Positions 1 to 6,206 of a DNA stretch of 10,209 nucleotides are shown in pieces; positions within the stretch are counted from its first letter, which is position 1; each line of letters opens with the position of its first letter. This DNA comes from Acidobacteriota bacterium. GTDB taxonomy: Bacteria; Acidobacteriota; Terriglobia; Terriglobales; Acidobacteriaceae. The notes beneath the pieces are model-generated. The model searched no databases and was not told where the DNA came from. It saw only the letters and a program-made list of their open reading frames with translations. The stretch lies in assembly GCA_021780095.1 (NCBI GenBank), contig JAJXZK010000164.1, positions 1 to 10,209 of the forward strand. The letters run 5' to 3'. The translations under genes and the position numbers were made by a program.

Positions 1-323
1 ACGCAGACCGCGCACACGTGATTTCTTTCCGCGAACAACAATTCCAGAATGGTGCGGCGATAATGCTGCAGCCGGTCTGATTTGGTCGTGACCTCCATGC
101 GTTCTTCCACTTTCAGCACGCAGGCCGGAAACAATTTCGGCGAACCTTTAATCTCCACAAGGCACAGCCTGCAGGCACCCACTTCCGTGAGCCCTTCCAG
201 ATGGCACAGCGTGGGAATGAAGATATTGTTCTCCCGCGCTACATCGAGCACCGTCTGGTCTTGGCCAGCACTGACATCCATTCCATCGATGATGAGGGTT
301 TTGACATCCACCGCGGTGCTCAT
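1..323 (-). CDS. hoxU: HoxU, diaphorase iron-sulfur subunit of NAD-linked [NiFe] hydrogenase (partial, 3' end cut by window)
   Basis: HoxU carries electrons between the HoxEF NADH/FMN module and the HoxYH hydrogenase module in the cytoplasm. The visible 107 residues form a plant-type [2Fe-2S] domain with ligands Cys40, Cys51, Cys54 and Cys68, in the context PTLCHLEG...GACRLC...PAC. The linker ELLFAERNHVCAVC follows and opens the NuoG-like Cys-rich [4Fe-4S] region. This run, CHLEG-x3-VGACRLCLVE and ELLFAE-x-NHVCAVC, is closer to cyanobacterial-type HoxU than to NuoG as I know those families. The ATG at 323 overlaps the hoxF stop in an ATGA junction, implying translational coupling. The remaining ~130 residues lie left of the window. 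A NuoG-like or formate dehydrogenase-type subunit is the alternative, but the hoxE-hoxF-hoxU order argues against it. Confidence 0.9.
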   Translation of the reverse strand, partial: MSTAVDVKTLIIDGMDVSAGQDQTVLDVARENNIFIPTLCHLEGLTEVGACRLCLVEIKGSPKLFPACVLKVEERMEVTTKSDRLQHYRRTILELLFAERNHVCAVC

Positions 324-1993
324 GCTTCCACCTCTGCCGGTTCCGCTCTCCGCGCCGATGGCTTCGAATCATCGGCGCTGCAGGCACACACGCCTGCCGG
401 ACAGCGATGATTGTCGATGTGCTCGATATACTCGTCGCGGAAGTAGCGCAGCGTGCTCAAGACAGGATTTGGCGCGGTCTGCCCCAATCCGCAAAGGCTG
501 GTGTTCTTCACCACATCGCACAAATCAATCAGCAGATCCAGGTCCTGATGCGTGGCTTCGCCCTTGCAAATCTTGGTCAGCAGTTCGTACATTTGGGCGG
601 TGCCTGCGCGACATGGAATGCACTTGCCGCAGGATTCCGTCATGCAGAATTCGACAAAGAAGCGCGCCACATTCACCATGCAGGAGGTGTCGTCCATGAC
701 GATCATGCCGCCCGATCCCATCATGGATCCGGCCCCAATCAGCGCGTCATAGCTGATGTTCAGGTCGAGGTGTTCTTCCGGCAGACATCCACCGGATGGG
801 CCCCCGGTTTGCACCGCTTTGAACTTGTATCCGTCCGGTACACCTCCGCCGATCGAGAAAATAATTTCTCGCAGCGGCATGCCCATGGGGATTTCAACCA
901 GGCCGGTATTCGTAATCTTGCCGGTCAGCGCAAAGACCTTCGTCCCCTTGCTGCGTTCCGTGCCCATGCCTGCGAACCATTCCGCGCCATTGCGCAGAAT
1001 CGGCGCAACGTTGGCAAATGTTTCGACGTTGTTAATCAAGGTGGGACAGTTCCACAGACCGGACACAGCAGGATAGGGCGGTCTCGGACGCGGTGTGCCG
1101 CGCTTGCCTTCAATCGAAGCAATCAGCGCCGTCTCTTCACCACAGACAAACGCGCCGGCACCCAGCCGAATTTCGATATCGAAGTTGAACGGCGTTCCGC
1201 AGATATTGTTGCCAAGAAAACCGTGCCGTCGTGCCTCACGCAACGAGGCCGTGAATCGGCTGACCGCCAGCGGATATTCAGCACGTACATATATGTAGCC
1301 TTTGCTCGCACCCACCGCATAGGCGGCAATCGACATTCCTTCGATGACGCGCTGCGGATCACCTTCCAGGACGCTCCGATCCATGAATGCTCCGGGATCG
1401 CCTTCGTCGCCGTTGCAGATGATATATTTCGGCGAGCCCATGGCCTTGGCCACAGTGCCCCACTTCAGGCCGGTAGGATAACCGCCGCCGCCGCGACCGC
1501 GCAGACCGCTCTTCGCAATCTGGTCGATGACGCTCTGCGGATCCATCTCCGTCAGGACTTTGAGTAGCGCTACATAGCCGCCGCGACCAATGTATTCTTC
1601 GATCTTCTCGGGATCGATCTGGCCGCAGTTCTCCAGTACCACACGACGCTGCCCTTTGAAATAGTCATCCATCTGGATGTGCAGGCGCTCGACCGGCTTA
1701 TCTCCAAGGCTCTCGATTACTTGCTTCGCATCCGACTCGCGCAGATGACCGTATAGTGTTTTGGACGGCTCCAACAACGCCAGCGGACCCGATGCGCATA
1801 ATCCCTGACAGCCCGTACTTCGCACGTAGCACCGTTTTTCGGAAACCTCTGCTTCCTTCGCAAGCGCATCCTTGAACCGGCCGCTATGCTGGGCCAGGCA
1901 ACCGGCGCCCATGCACACGTTCACTTCGTAATCGTACTTTTCGTGCTCCAAACGCGCGCCCTCGGCGATCTGCTGCAGTTCTTCGCTAGTCAT
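320..1993 (-). CDS. hoxF: HoxF, NADH-binding FMN diaphorase subunit of NAD-linked [NiFe] hydrogenase
   Basis: HoxF (557 aa) exchanges electrons between NAD(H) and the iron-sulfur chain through FMN, and is homologous to complex I NuoF. Residues 1-100 form a thioredoxin-like ferredoxin domain with a full C-x4-C/C-x3-C ligand set (Cys27, Cys32, Cys62, Cys66). The NuoF core follows: FMN loop GRGGGGYP at 166-173, NADH-site segment NGDEGDPGAFMDR at 194-206, SLBB-like region around 350-440, and [4Fe-4S] ligands in ESCGKCIPC (Cys455, Cys458, Cys461) plus Cys501. A CPAGVCAC motif at 531-538 ends the fold, before a short charged, Ala-rich tail. The ATG at 1993 overlaps the end of hoxE by 8 bases, and the stop overlaps the hoxU start by 4. 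The N-terminal ferredoxin-like domain and the flanking hoxE and hoxU separate it from a respiratory NuoF. HndC-type subunits of other hydrogenases are the nearest alternative. Confidence 0.93.
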   Translation of the reverse strand: MTSEELQQIAEGARLEHEKYDYEVNVCMGAGCLAQHSGRFKDALAKEAEVSEKRCYVRSTGCQGLCASGPLALLEPSKTLYGHLRESDAKQVIESLGDKPVERLHIQMDDYFKGQRRVVLENCGQIDPEKIEEYIGRGGYVALLKVLTEMDPQSVIDQIAKSGLRGRGGGGYPTGLKWGTVAKAMGSPKYIICNGDEGDPGAFMDRSVLEGDPQRVIEGMSIAAYAVGASKGYIYVRAEYPLAVSRFTASLREARRHGFLGNNICGTPFNFDIEIRLGAGAFVCGEETALIASIEGKRGTPRPRPPYPAVSGLWNCPTLINNVETFANVAPILRNGAEWFAGMGTERSKGTKVFALTGKITNTGLVEIPMGMPLREIIFSIGGGVPDGYKFKAVQTGGPSGGCLPEEHLDLNISYDALIGAGSMMGSGGMIVMDDTSCMVNVARFFVEFCMTESCGKCIPCRAGTAQMYELLTKICKGEATHQDLDLLIDLCDVVKNTSLCGLGQTAPNPVLSTLRYFRDEYIEHIDNHRCPAGVCACSADDSKPSARRAEPAEVEA

Positions 1994-2486
1994 GAGCCGT
2001 CCACCCTTTGAACTGCTCGAGGATCTGCGTCATTTGGATCTGCCCTGCTTGTTCGCCATCCATCAATGCGACTGGGGCAAGGCTGCAAGCGCCCACGCAG
2101 CGCACCGTCATCAGAGAGATATTGCCATCCGGTGTCGTCTCACCAACTTTGATGTGCAGATGGCTTTCGGTCTGCGCCAGCACTTTAGCCGCGCCTTTGA
2201 TGTAGCAGGCCGTTCCGGTGCAGATGGTGCAGGTGTGGCGTCCCGGGGGCTTCATGCTGAAGTAGTGGTAGAACGTGACCACCCCGTAGGCCTGGCTCAA
2301 AGGAATCCGCAGCGACTGGGCAACAAATCGGATGGAATCTTTGTCGAGAAATCCAAAGGAGGACTGAACAGTATGCAGCGTCTCAATCAGGGCATTGCGT
2401 GAATAGCCATGGCGGCGCATCGTTCCGGCCACGATTCGCCAGCGCTTATCTTCTGACGGCAGCGCCGGTACTTGATAGACAGGCAT
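1986..2486 (-). CDS. hoxE: HoxE, [2Fe-2S] NuoE-like subunit of NAD-linked [NiFe] hydrogenase
   Basis: HoxE is a NuoE/24-kDa-type thioredoxin-fold subunit that binds one [2Fe-2S] cluster and sits at the edge of the diaphorase module. Starting at 2486 the product is 166 aa, about the usual HoxE length. An N-terminal helical segment (residues 15-80, with YGVVTFYHYFSMKPPG) precedes the cluster ligands Cys89-x4-Cys94 (CTGTACYIKGA) and Cys130-x3-Cys134 (CVGAC). An extra cysteine, Cys86, sits three residues before the first ligand. I chose the ATG at 2486 because AGGAGG lies 4 bases upstream. The frame stays open to a GTG at 2543, but that start has no visible ribosome binding site and would add 19 residues of no recognisable character. 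It is the first gene of the hox transcript and ends 8 bases inside hoxF. Confidence 0.9.
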   Translation of the reverse strand: MPVYQVPALPSEDKRWRIVAGTMRRHGYSRNALIETLHTVQSSFGFLDKDSIRFVAQSLRIPLSQAYGVVTFYHYFSMKPPGRHTCTICTGTACYIKGAAKVLAQTESHLHIKVGETTPDGNISLMTVRCVGACSLAPVALMDGEQAGQIQMTQILEQFKGWTAHD

Positions 2487-2490
2487 GGCC

Positions 2491-2496
2491 CCTCCT
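2491..2496 (-). promoter_or_regulatory. Ribosome binding site of hoxE
   Basis: AGGAGG on the minus strand, 4 bases before the ATG at 2486. It decides the hoxE start in favour of 2486 over the in-frame GTG at 2543. Confidence 0.75.
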
Positions 2497-2607
2497 GCTG
2501 TACTTCCCCGGTTGACTTGCGCGTGGGCTACTGGCCCTGTCACTCTGCGGGAACCATTTCGCGCTGCGACAGATTGAATGCAAATGCCCTTCAGGGTCTT
2601 TGCTTAT

Positions 2608-2613
2608 TATTTA
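2608..2613 (-). promoter_or_regulatory. Putative -10 element of the hox operon promoter
   Basis: The minus strand reads TAAATA here, inside an AT-rich patch (TGTAAATAATAAGC) in otherwise GC-rich sequence. It would place the transcription start near 2601 and leave a leader of about 115 bases before hoxE. The -35 region reads CATACC, unlike TTGACA, as is common at activator-dependent promoters. An overlapping AATAAT at 2606-2611 is an alternative hexamer. The call comes from position and composition only. Confidence 0.4.
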
Positions 2614-2634
2614 CAGGAGAAACGGCCGCGGGTA

Positions 2635-2650
2635 TGTGAGCGACGTCACA
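2635..2650. promoter_or_regulatory. CRP/FNR-family operator (TGTGA-N6-TCACA) upstream of hoxE
   Basis: A perfect TGTGA-N6-TCACA inverted repeat, the half-site pattern and spacing of the E. coli CRP consensus. Its centre (2642.5) lies 41.5 bases upstream of the start site predicted from the TAAATA element. That is the class II position, where CRP and FNR proteins overlap the -35 region and contact RNA polymerase directly. The site faces only hoxE, because the other neighbouring gene ends here. Which CRP/FNR-superfamily protein binds cannot be told from sequence; the half-sites match CRP (TGTGA) rather than FNR (TTGAT). Confidence 0.6.
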
Positions 2651-2696
2651 GTTTGGAAAAGTGAGTTGCGAGCGAGCCGCGAGACAACGCGTCATC

Positions 2697-2717
2697 AGCG
2701 GCGTAAACTGTGCCGCT
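2697..2717 (-). other. Short hairpin after the GH92 gene
   Basis: A perfect 6-bp inverted repeat, AGCGGC/GCCGCT with a 9-base loop, starts about 20 bases past the GH92 stop codon. No T-run follows on the minus strand, so it is not a convincing intrinsic terminator. It may mark the transcript 3' end or be chance in GC-rich sequence. Confidence 0.2.
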
Positions 2718-2736
2718 TGCACTCTGTGAGCTGCTA

Positions 2737-4959
2737 CTACTTCGTAGCGGGTGGGTATGAGGGTGGCGCGTCGCCAGCCTCGTGATTCGACGTAGCCGAC
2801 AAGGTGAACTCGAGGGTATTCGCCTTTGACAACTGGTCCCAGTCAATCCACCAGTTGTGAATCGGGGAGCCGTCGAGAGAAATCTCCTTGACGTATTTCT
2901 TCTCCGGCGCGCCGGCAGCGACAATTTCCAGCGGATGATCGCCCAGCAGCAGCTTCACTCTAGGAAAGACGGGGCTGTTCGTCGTCACGCCGCCTACACC
3001 GGGAATTTCCGGATAGAAGCCAAGGTCGGCAAACACCACCCAGGATGAAGTTGCGCCCAGATCGTCATTGCCCGGCTCTCCGCCCGGAGTGTCCGTGAAC
3101 AGGTCACCGAGCGTTTTGCGAACCACTTCCTGCGTGCGCCACGGGTATCCGGCCCAGTTGTAAATCCATGCATCTCCAAAGCTGGGTTCGTTTCCAATGA
3201 AAAAATACGGCTCATCGAGATGATCGAACGCGCCATATTTGCTGAAATAGCTGTCCAGTCGCTCTTTCGCCGTTTCGGGTCCACCGATGACCGCAATCAC
3301 AGACTTCAGATCGTATGGAATCATCCAGGTGTACTGAGCGGAGTTGCCTTCGATAAATCCCCTGCTCTTGCCCGGCGTAAAGTCAGGCAGAAACCTTCCC
3401 TTTGCGTCGCGGGCGCGAATGTACTTCGTGTCCGGGTCAAAGATGCTACGCCAGTATGCGGAACGCTTCAGAAACTCCTGCTCTGTTTTGGTATCGCTCA
3501 TCGCCTTGGCAAACTCCGCAATCGCAAAGTCAGCATTCGTATCTTCCAGCGTTACCGAAGCTGCCCCGCGAATCTCGCTCGACTCGGGAATGTATCCCTT
3601 GCTCATGTAATCGGCCAATCCAGGACGTTCCGGATACAGGCGCACGTGCGCTTTCGGATCGGTCGCGCCATGCAGCATGGCTGTCATAGCCGCCTTGGTA
3701 TCGAAGTCGTGTCCGCCGAAAGCATAGATGCTGGCGAGAATCGGATCCGACGGGTCGCCGGCCATCACGCCGCTCTCATCATTGGCGACGGGCCAGATCG
3801 GCAGGCCTCCGCCCTGTTGCGCGTCCACCACCAAAGACTCCGCAAGGTCGCTGCCAACCTTCGGCAGCAGCATCGTGATCATCTGGACCTGGCTGCGATA
3901 AATATCCCAACCGGAATAGTTCGCGTACTGTACTCGTCCTCGAGCGGTATGTACTTTGCCGTCAAATCCCATGTACTCGCCATTGACGTCGCTACTCACG
4001 GAGGGATGAAGCATCGCGTGATAGAGTGCGGTATAAAAAACGGTACGATCCGCCGCTGAGCCACCACTCACCTGGGCATGGCTCAGTACTGCATTCCAGG
4101 CATGGCCCGCATCCTGCCGTACCTTCTCCAGATCCCATTCGGGAATCTCGCGATCCAGGTTCAATTCAGCATTCGCAATACTGACGTAGGAGATGCCGAC
4201 CTTCAGATGGACCGTCGTCGTGTTCGGATTGAAGCTGAGATATGCGCCGGTTCGTGGCCCGCTGCTGGAGGTACCTCCAGCGCTCACATGCATCTCGTTG
4301 AACGTTCCCGCAGCAGTCGGATCGCTATCCGTTTGTAACGCAAAATAGACTTTGTACCGGTTCTCCGTGCCGCAGAATCCTCCGCTCGAAACCCATCCCG
4401 TCACCTTGGATCCGGTCACATCGATGTGCGCGTTGTCGACCTTTGTCAGGTTCCGGCTCAGGTCGATCAGCACCGTATGGTTGCTGCTCCCCGATGGATA
4501 GCTAAACTGTGCGATGCCGGAGTGGACTGCTGCCGCAATCTCGACGCCGATTCCGGAATCCAGTTGGACCGAGTAATAGCCCGGCTGCGCCACTTCCTGC
4601 TGATGGCTGTAGCCGGCACGATACGGTGTCGACAGCACCGGTGGCGGATAATCTGGCGTTCCCACGATGGGAAGGATCGGAACATCCCCGTAGACACCGC
4701 AGCCTGGGCCGCTTAGGTGCGTAAGGCTAAATCCGCGCGTAACGGGTTCCCCATAGTCGTAGAACTGGCCGCTCACCGGGTCCGGACTCCAATAGAGCAT
4801 GCCAAACGGGACAGTCGCTCCCGGCACAGTATTTCCATGGTCACTCTGGGAACTGATTCCCGTGCCGATCATCGGATTTACCTGGGAGGCCGGGGTTTGG
4901 GATTGTTGAGCAAAGGTCAAGGTAGAAAGTAAGAAGCACGCAACCCAGGGAAGTTTCAT
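2737..4959 (-). CDS. GH92-family exo-alpha-mannosidase, secreted
   Basis: GH92 enzymes are calcium-dependent inverting exo-alpha-mannosidases that trim mannose from glycans outside the cytoplasm. The 740-aa product starts with a signal peptide (KLPWVACFLLSTLTFA, likely cleaved before QQSQ). The N-terminal beta-sandwich follows with NPMIGTG at 28-34, GNTVPGATVPFGM at 42-54 and HLSGPGC at 81-87. The (alpha/alpha)6 barrel carries SGWDIYRSQ at 349-357, EGN (Glu537, probable general acid), GNEPS at 589-593 and PGNDD at 629-633 (probable catalytic base region). The ATG at 4959 has GAGG 5 bases upstream; an in-frame TTG at 4974 would only add five residues before the signal peptide. The usual His after GNEPS is Phe here, so linkage specificity should not be assumed. 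A 109-base gap separates it from the upstream ROK kinase. The family call is firm; the substrate is unknown. Confidence 0.92.
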   Translation of the reverse strand: MKLPWVACFLLSTLTFAQQSQTPASQVNPMIGTGISSQSDHGNTVPGATVPFGMLYWSPDPVSGQFYDYGEPVTRGFSLTHLSGPGCGVYGDVPILPIVGTPDYPPPVLSTPYRAGYSHQQEVAQPGYYSVQLDSGIGVEIAAAVHSGIAQFSYPSGSSNHTVLIDLSRNLTKVDNAHIDVTGSKVTGWVSSGGFCGTENRYKVYFALQTDSDPTAAGTFNEMHVSAGGTSSSGPRTGAYLSFNPNTTTVHLKVGISYVSIANAELNLDREIPEWDLEKVRQDAGHAWNAVLSHAQVSGGSAADRTVFYTALYHAMLHPSVSSDVNGEYMGFDGKVHTARGRVQYANYSGWDIYRSQVQMITMLLPKVGSDLAESLVVDAQQGGGLPIWPVANDESGVMAGDPSDPILASIYAFGGHDFDTKAAMTAMLHGATDPKAHVRLYPERPGLADYMSKGYIPESSEIRGAASVTLEDTNADFAIAEFAKAMSDTKTEQEFLKRSAYWRSIFDPDTKYIRARDAKGRFLPDFTPGKSRGFIEGNSAQYTWMIPYDLKSVIAVIGGPETAKERLDSYFSKYGAFDHLDEPYFFIGNEPSFGDAWIYNWAGYPWRTQEVVRKTLGDLFTDTPGGEPGNDDLGATSSWVVFADLGFYPEIPGVGGVTTNSPVFPRVKLLLGDHPLEIVAAGAPEKKYVKEISLDGSPIHNWWIDWDQLSKANTLEFTLSATSNHEAGDAPPSYPPATK

Positions 4960-4964
4960 TTGGA

Positions 4965-4968
4965 CCTC
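4965..4968 (-). promoter_or_regulatory. Ribosome binding site of the GH92 gene
   Basis: GAGG on the minus strand, 5 bases before the ATG at 4959. It supports a start directly at the signal peptide rather than at the TTG at 4974. Confidence 0.55.
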
Positions 4969-5068
4969 ATCCAAGAAGAGAGTTCATCGCGCATCGACCA
5001 GTGTTGCACAATTCCCCGCCGTATGTCGGTGATGGCAGTTGGGCACGACCATGCGGTGCGGTTGCTCT

Positions 5069-6061
5069 CTAGCCCATGGCGACACAAACCGCTGCGATGT
5101 CGCCAATGCATTCTCCCAACGCCGCCGGCACAACCCTGCAGGCCTGAGCCGATGCAGGCAGCGATTCCCTCTTCATGGCGGCCCGCGCGGGCTCTAGTAG
5201 GCTCTCCCCCATCCGCATGGCAATTCCACCAATCACAATCAATTCCGGATTCAGCAGGTCTACGAGTATGGCCAGCGCTTCTCCCAATCGAGTTCCCGTG
5301 CTGCAAACAATCTCCCGGGCCAGTCCATCCCCTTGCCGCGCAGCATCGGCCACATCCTTCGCGGTCAGGATTCTGTTCGTCGCCAGCTGAGCAACCAGAG
5401 ACGTTACCTCGCCTTTCTTCATCGCTGCCGAAACCCGATCGGAGGCAGCCCGCGCCATTCCGCCGCCGCTTGCCCATCCCTCCACCGATCCAGCTTTGTT
5501 GTAGCCAACGGGTCCCGCGGGAGTGAGGCGCACGTGGCCGATCTCGCCCGCCATATCCGATGCGCCGTGATACAGCCGTCCACCGATAATGATGCCCGCA
5601 CCCAATCCGGTTCCCATGGTGAGGAAAATCATATTTTGCACGCCCTGTCCCGCTCCAAATCGATGCTCGGCGACCCCTCCGGCATTGGCATCATTCTCCA
5701 AACGGCACTCGACCTCGAACTCCTCCTTCAGGAGATCGACAATCGGAACTTCATTCCAGGTAGGCAAATTTGGAGGAGCTTGAATCACACCTCGTTTTCG
5801 GTCGAGGGGACCGCCGCAACTGATTCCGATCGCTTCGATTTGTTCGGTGAGAAGCTTATGCGTCTGGATGAGTTGATGAATCGCCCGACGAATCAATTTC
5901 AGCGCGTGGTCTGGCCCGCGTTCCGGTAACGTCGGGAATGCGATTCGCTGCACGATGACAGGAGGTTCGGTGCAAAGGACGACGGCAGTCTTGGTGCCTC
6001 CGATGTCCACGCCAATCCATAGTCCACTCGCCAGCTTGACGGAACTCTTTTCTTCGCTCAT
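5069..6061 (-). CDS. ROK-family sugar kinase (glucokinase-like), zinc-cysteine motif missing
   Basis: ROK kinases phosphorylate hexoses such as glucose, mannose, fructose or N-acetylglucosamine with ATP in the cytoplasm. The 330-aa product has the phosphate-binding loop DIGGTKT (19-25), a sugar-binding ENDANAGG segment (122-129, with catalytic-type Asp124), MGTGLGAGIIIGG (149-161) and GEIGH (172-176). The zinc motif that normally follows (C-x-C-G-x2-G-C-x-E) reads roughly GPVGYNKAGSVEG: the Cys residues are gone but Glu194 remains. No N-terminal helix-turn-helix is present, so it is an enzyme rather than a ROK repressor. The start is uncertain. The ATG at 6061 puts the P-loop where ROK kinases usually have it, but its ribosome binding site is weak. 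An in-frame ATG at 6160 would add 33 residues reading through the hairpin at 6113-6139. It lies between gmhA and the GH92 gene, so mannose is a plausible but unproven substrate. Confidence 0.85.
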   Translation of the reverse strand: MSEEKSSVKLASGLWIGVDIGGTKTAVVLCTEPPVIVQRIAFPTLPERGPDHALKLIRRAIHQLIQTHKLLTEQIEAIGISCGGPLDRKRGVIQAPPNLPTWNEVPIVDLLKEEFEVECRLENDANAGGVAEHRFGAGQGVQNMIFLTMGTGLGAGIIIGGRLYHGASDMAGEIGHVRLTPAGPVGYNKAGSVEGWASGGGMARAASDRVSAAMKKGEVTSLVAQLATNRILTAKDVADAARQGDGLAREIVCSTGTRLGEALAILVDLLNPELIVIGGIAMRMGESLLEPARAAMKRESLPASAQACRVVPAALGECIGDIAAVCVAMG

Positions 6062-6075
6062 AGAGAACTTTCGCT

Positions 6076-6091
6076 TTCGAATCGATCCGAA
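6076..6091. promoter_or_regulatory. Near-palindromic putative operator before the ROK kinase
   Basis: The 16 bases TTCGAATCGATCCGAA match their own reverse complement at 14 of 16 positions and lie 15 bases before the ATG at 6061. The symmetry and placement suit a repressor site or a leader structure. No regulator gene is in the window to pair it with, and a chance dyad of this size is possible. Confidence 0.25.
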
Positions 6092-6112
6092 CGCGTGCGC
6101 AAAAAGCTCCAC

Positions 6113-6139
6113 GGAATGGTCGTCGTTGCCGACCATTCC
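6113..6139 (-). terminator. Strong hairpin between gmhA and the ROK kinase, possible terminator or attenuator
   Basis: A perfect 10-bp inverted repeat, GGAATGGTCG/CGACCATTCC with a 7-base loop, lies about 70 bases past the gmhA stop. On the minus strand a TTTTT run follows after seven further bases (GTGGAGC). The stem is strong enough for an intrinsic terminator, but the T-run is farther away than usual, so attenuation, a processing site or a protein-binding dyad are alternatives. It marks a likely boundary between the heptose operon and the kinase-mannosidase pair. Confidence 0.45.
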
Positions 6140-6206
6140 AAAATCTCTCACCCGCTTCATCCGCGCTCAGCAGCGCCGAAAGCGATGCCATGCGGGGCTG
6201 CCCTTT

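Noticed and set aside
407..1567. Long (386-codon) open frame on the plus strand
   Set aside because: It lies wholly antisense to hoxF, whose domains are intact through this stretch. Its translation shows no recognisable domain, and long antisense frames are expected in GC-rich coding DNA.
2487..2543. N-terminal extension of HoxE to a GTG at 2543
   Set aside because: No ribosome binding site precedes the GTG, while a strong AGGAGG precedes the ATG at 2486. The 19 extra residues show no conserved features.
2600..2785. Small plus-strand open frame (61 codons) in the hoxE-GH92 gap, with an AGGAGA sequence nearby
   Set aside because: It starts at TTG, the AGGAGA lies inside the frame rather than before the start, and it runs into the GH92 coding region. 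The sequence is better explained as the hox promoter region.
3220..4059. 279-codon plus-strand open frame
   Set aside because: Antisense to the GH92 gene, with no family motif and no convincing ribosome binding site; a shadow of the real coding strand.
6062..6160. 33-residue N-terminal extension of the ROK kinase to an ATG at 6160
   Set aside because: It would have to be translated through a 10-bp hairpin, lacks kinase-like residues and has no strong ribosome binding site. It is kept as a possible alternative, not the preferred start.
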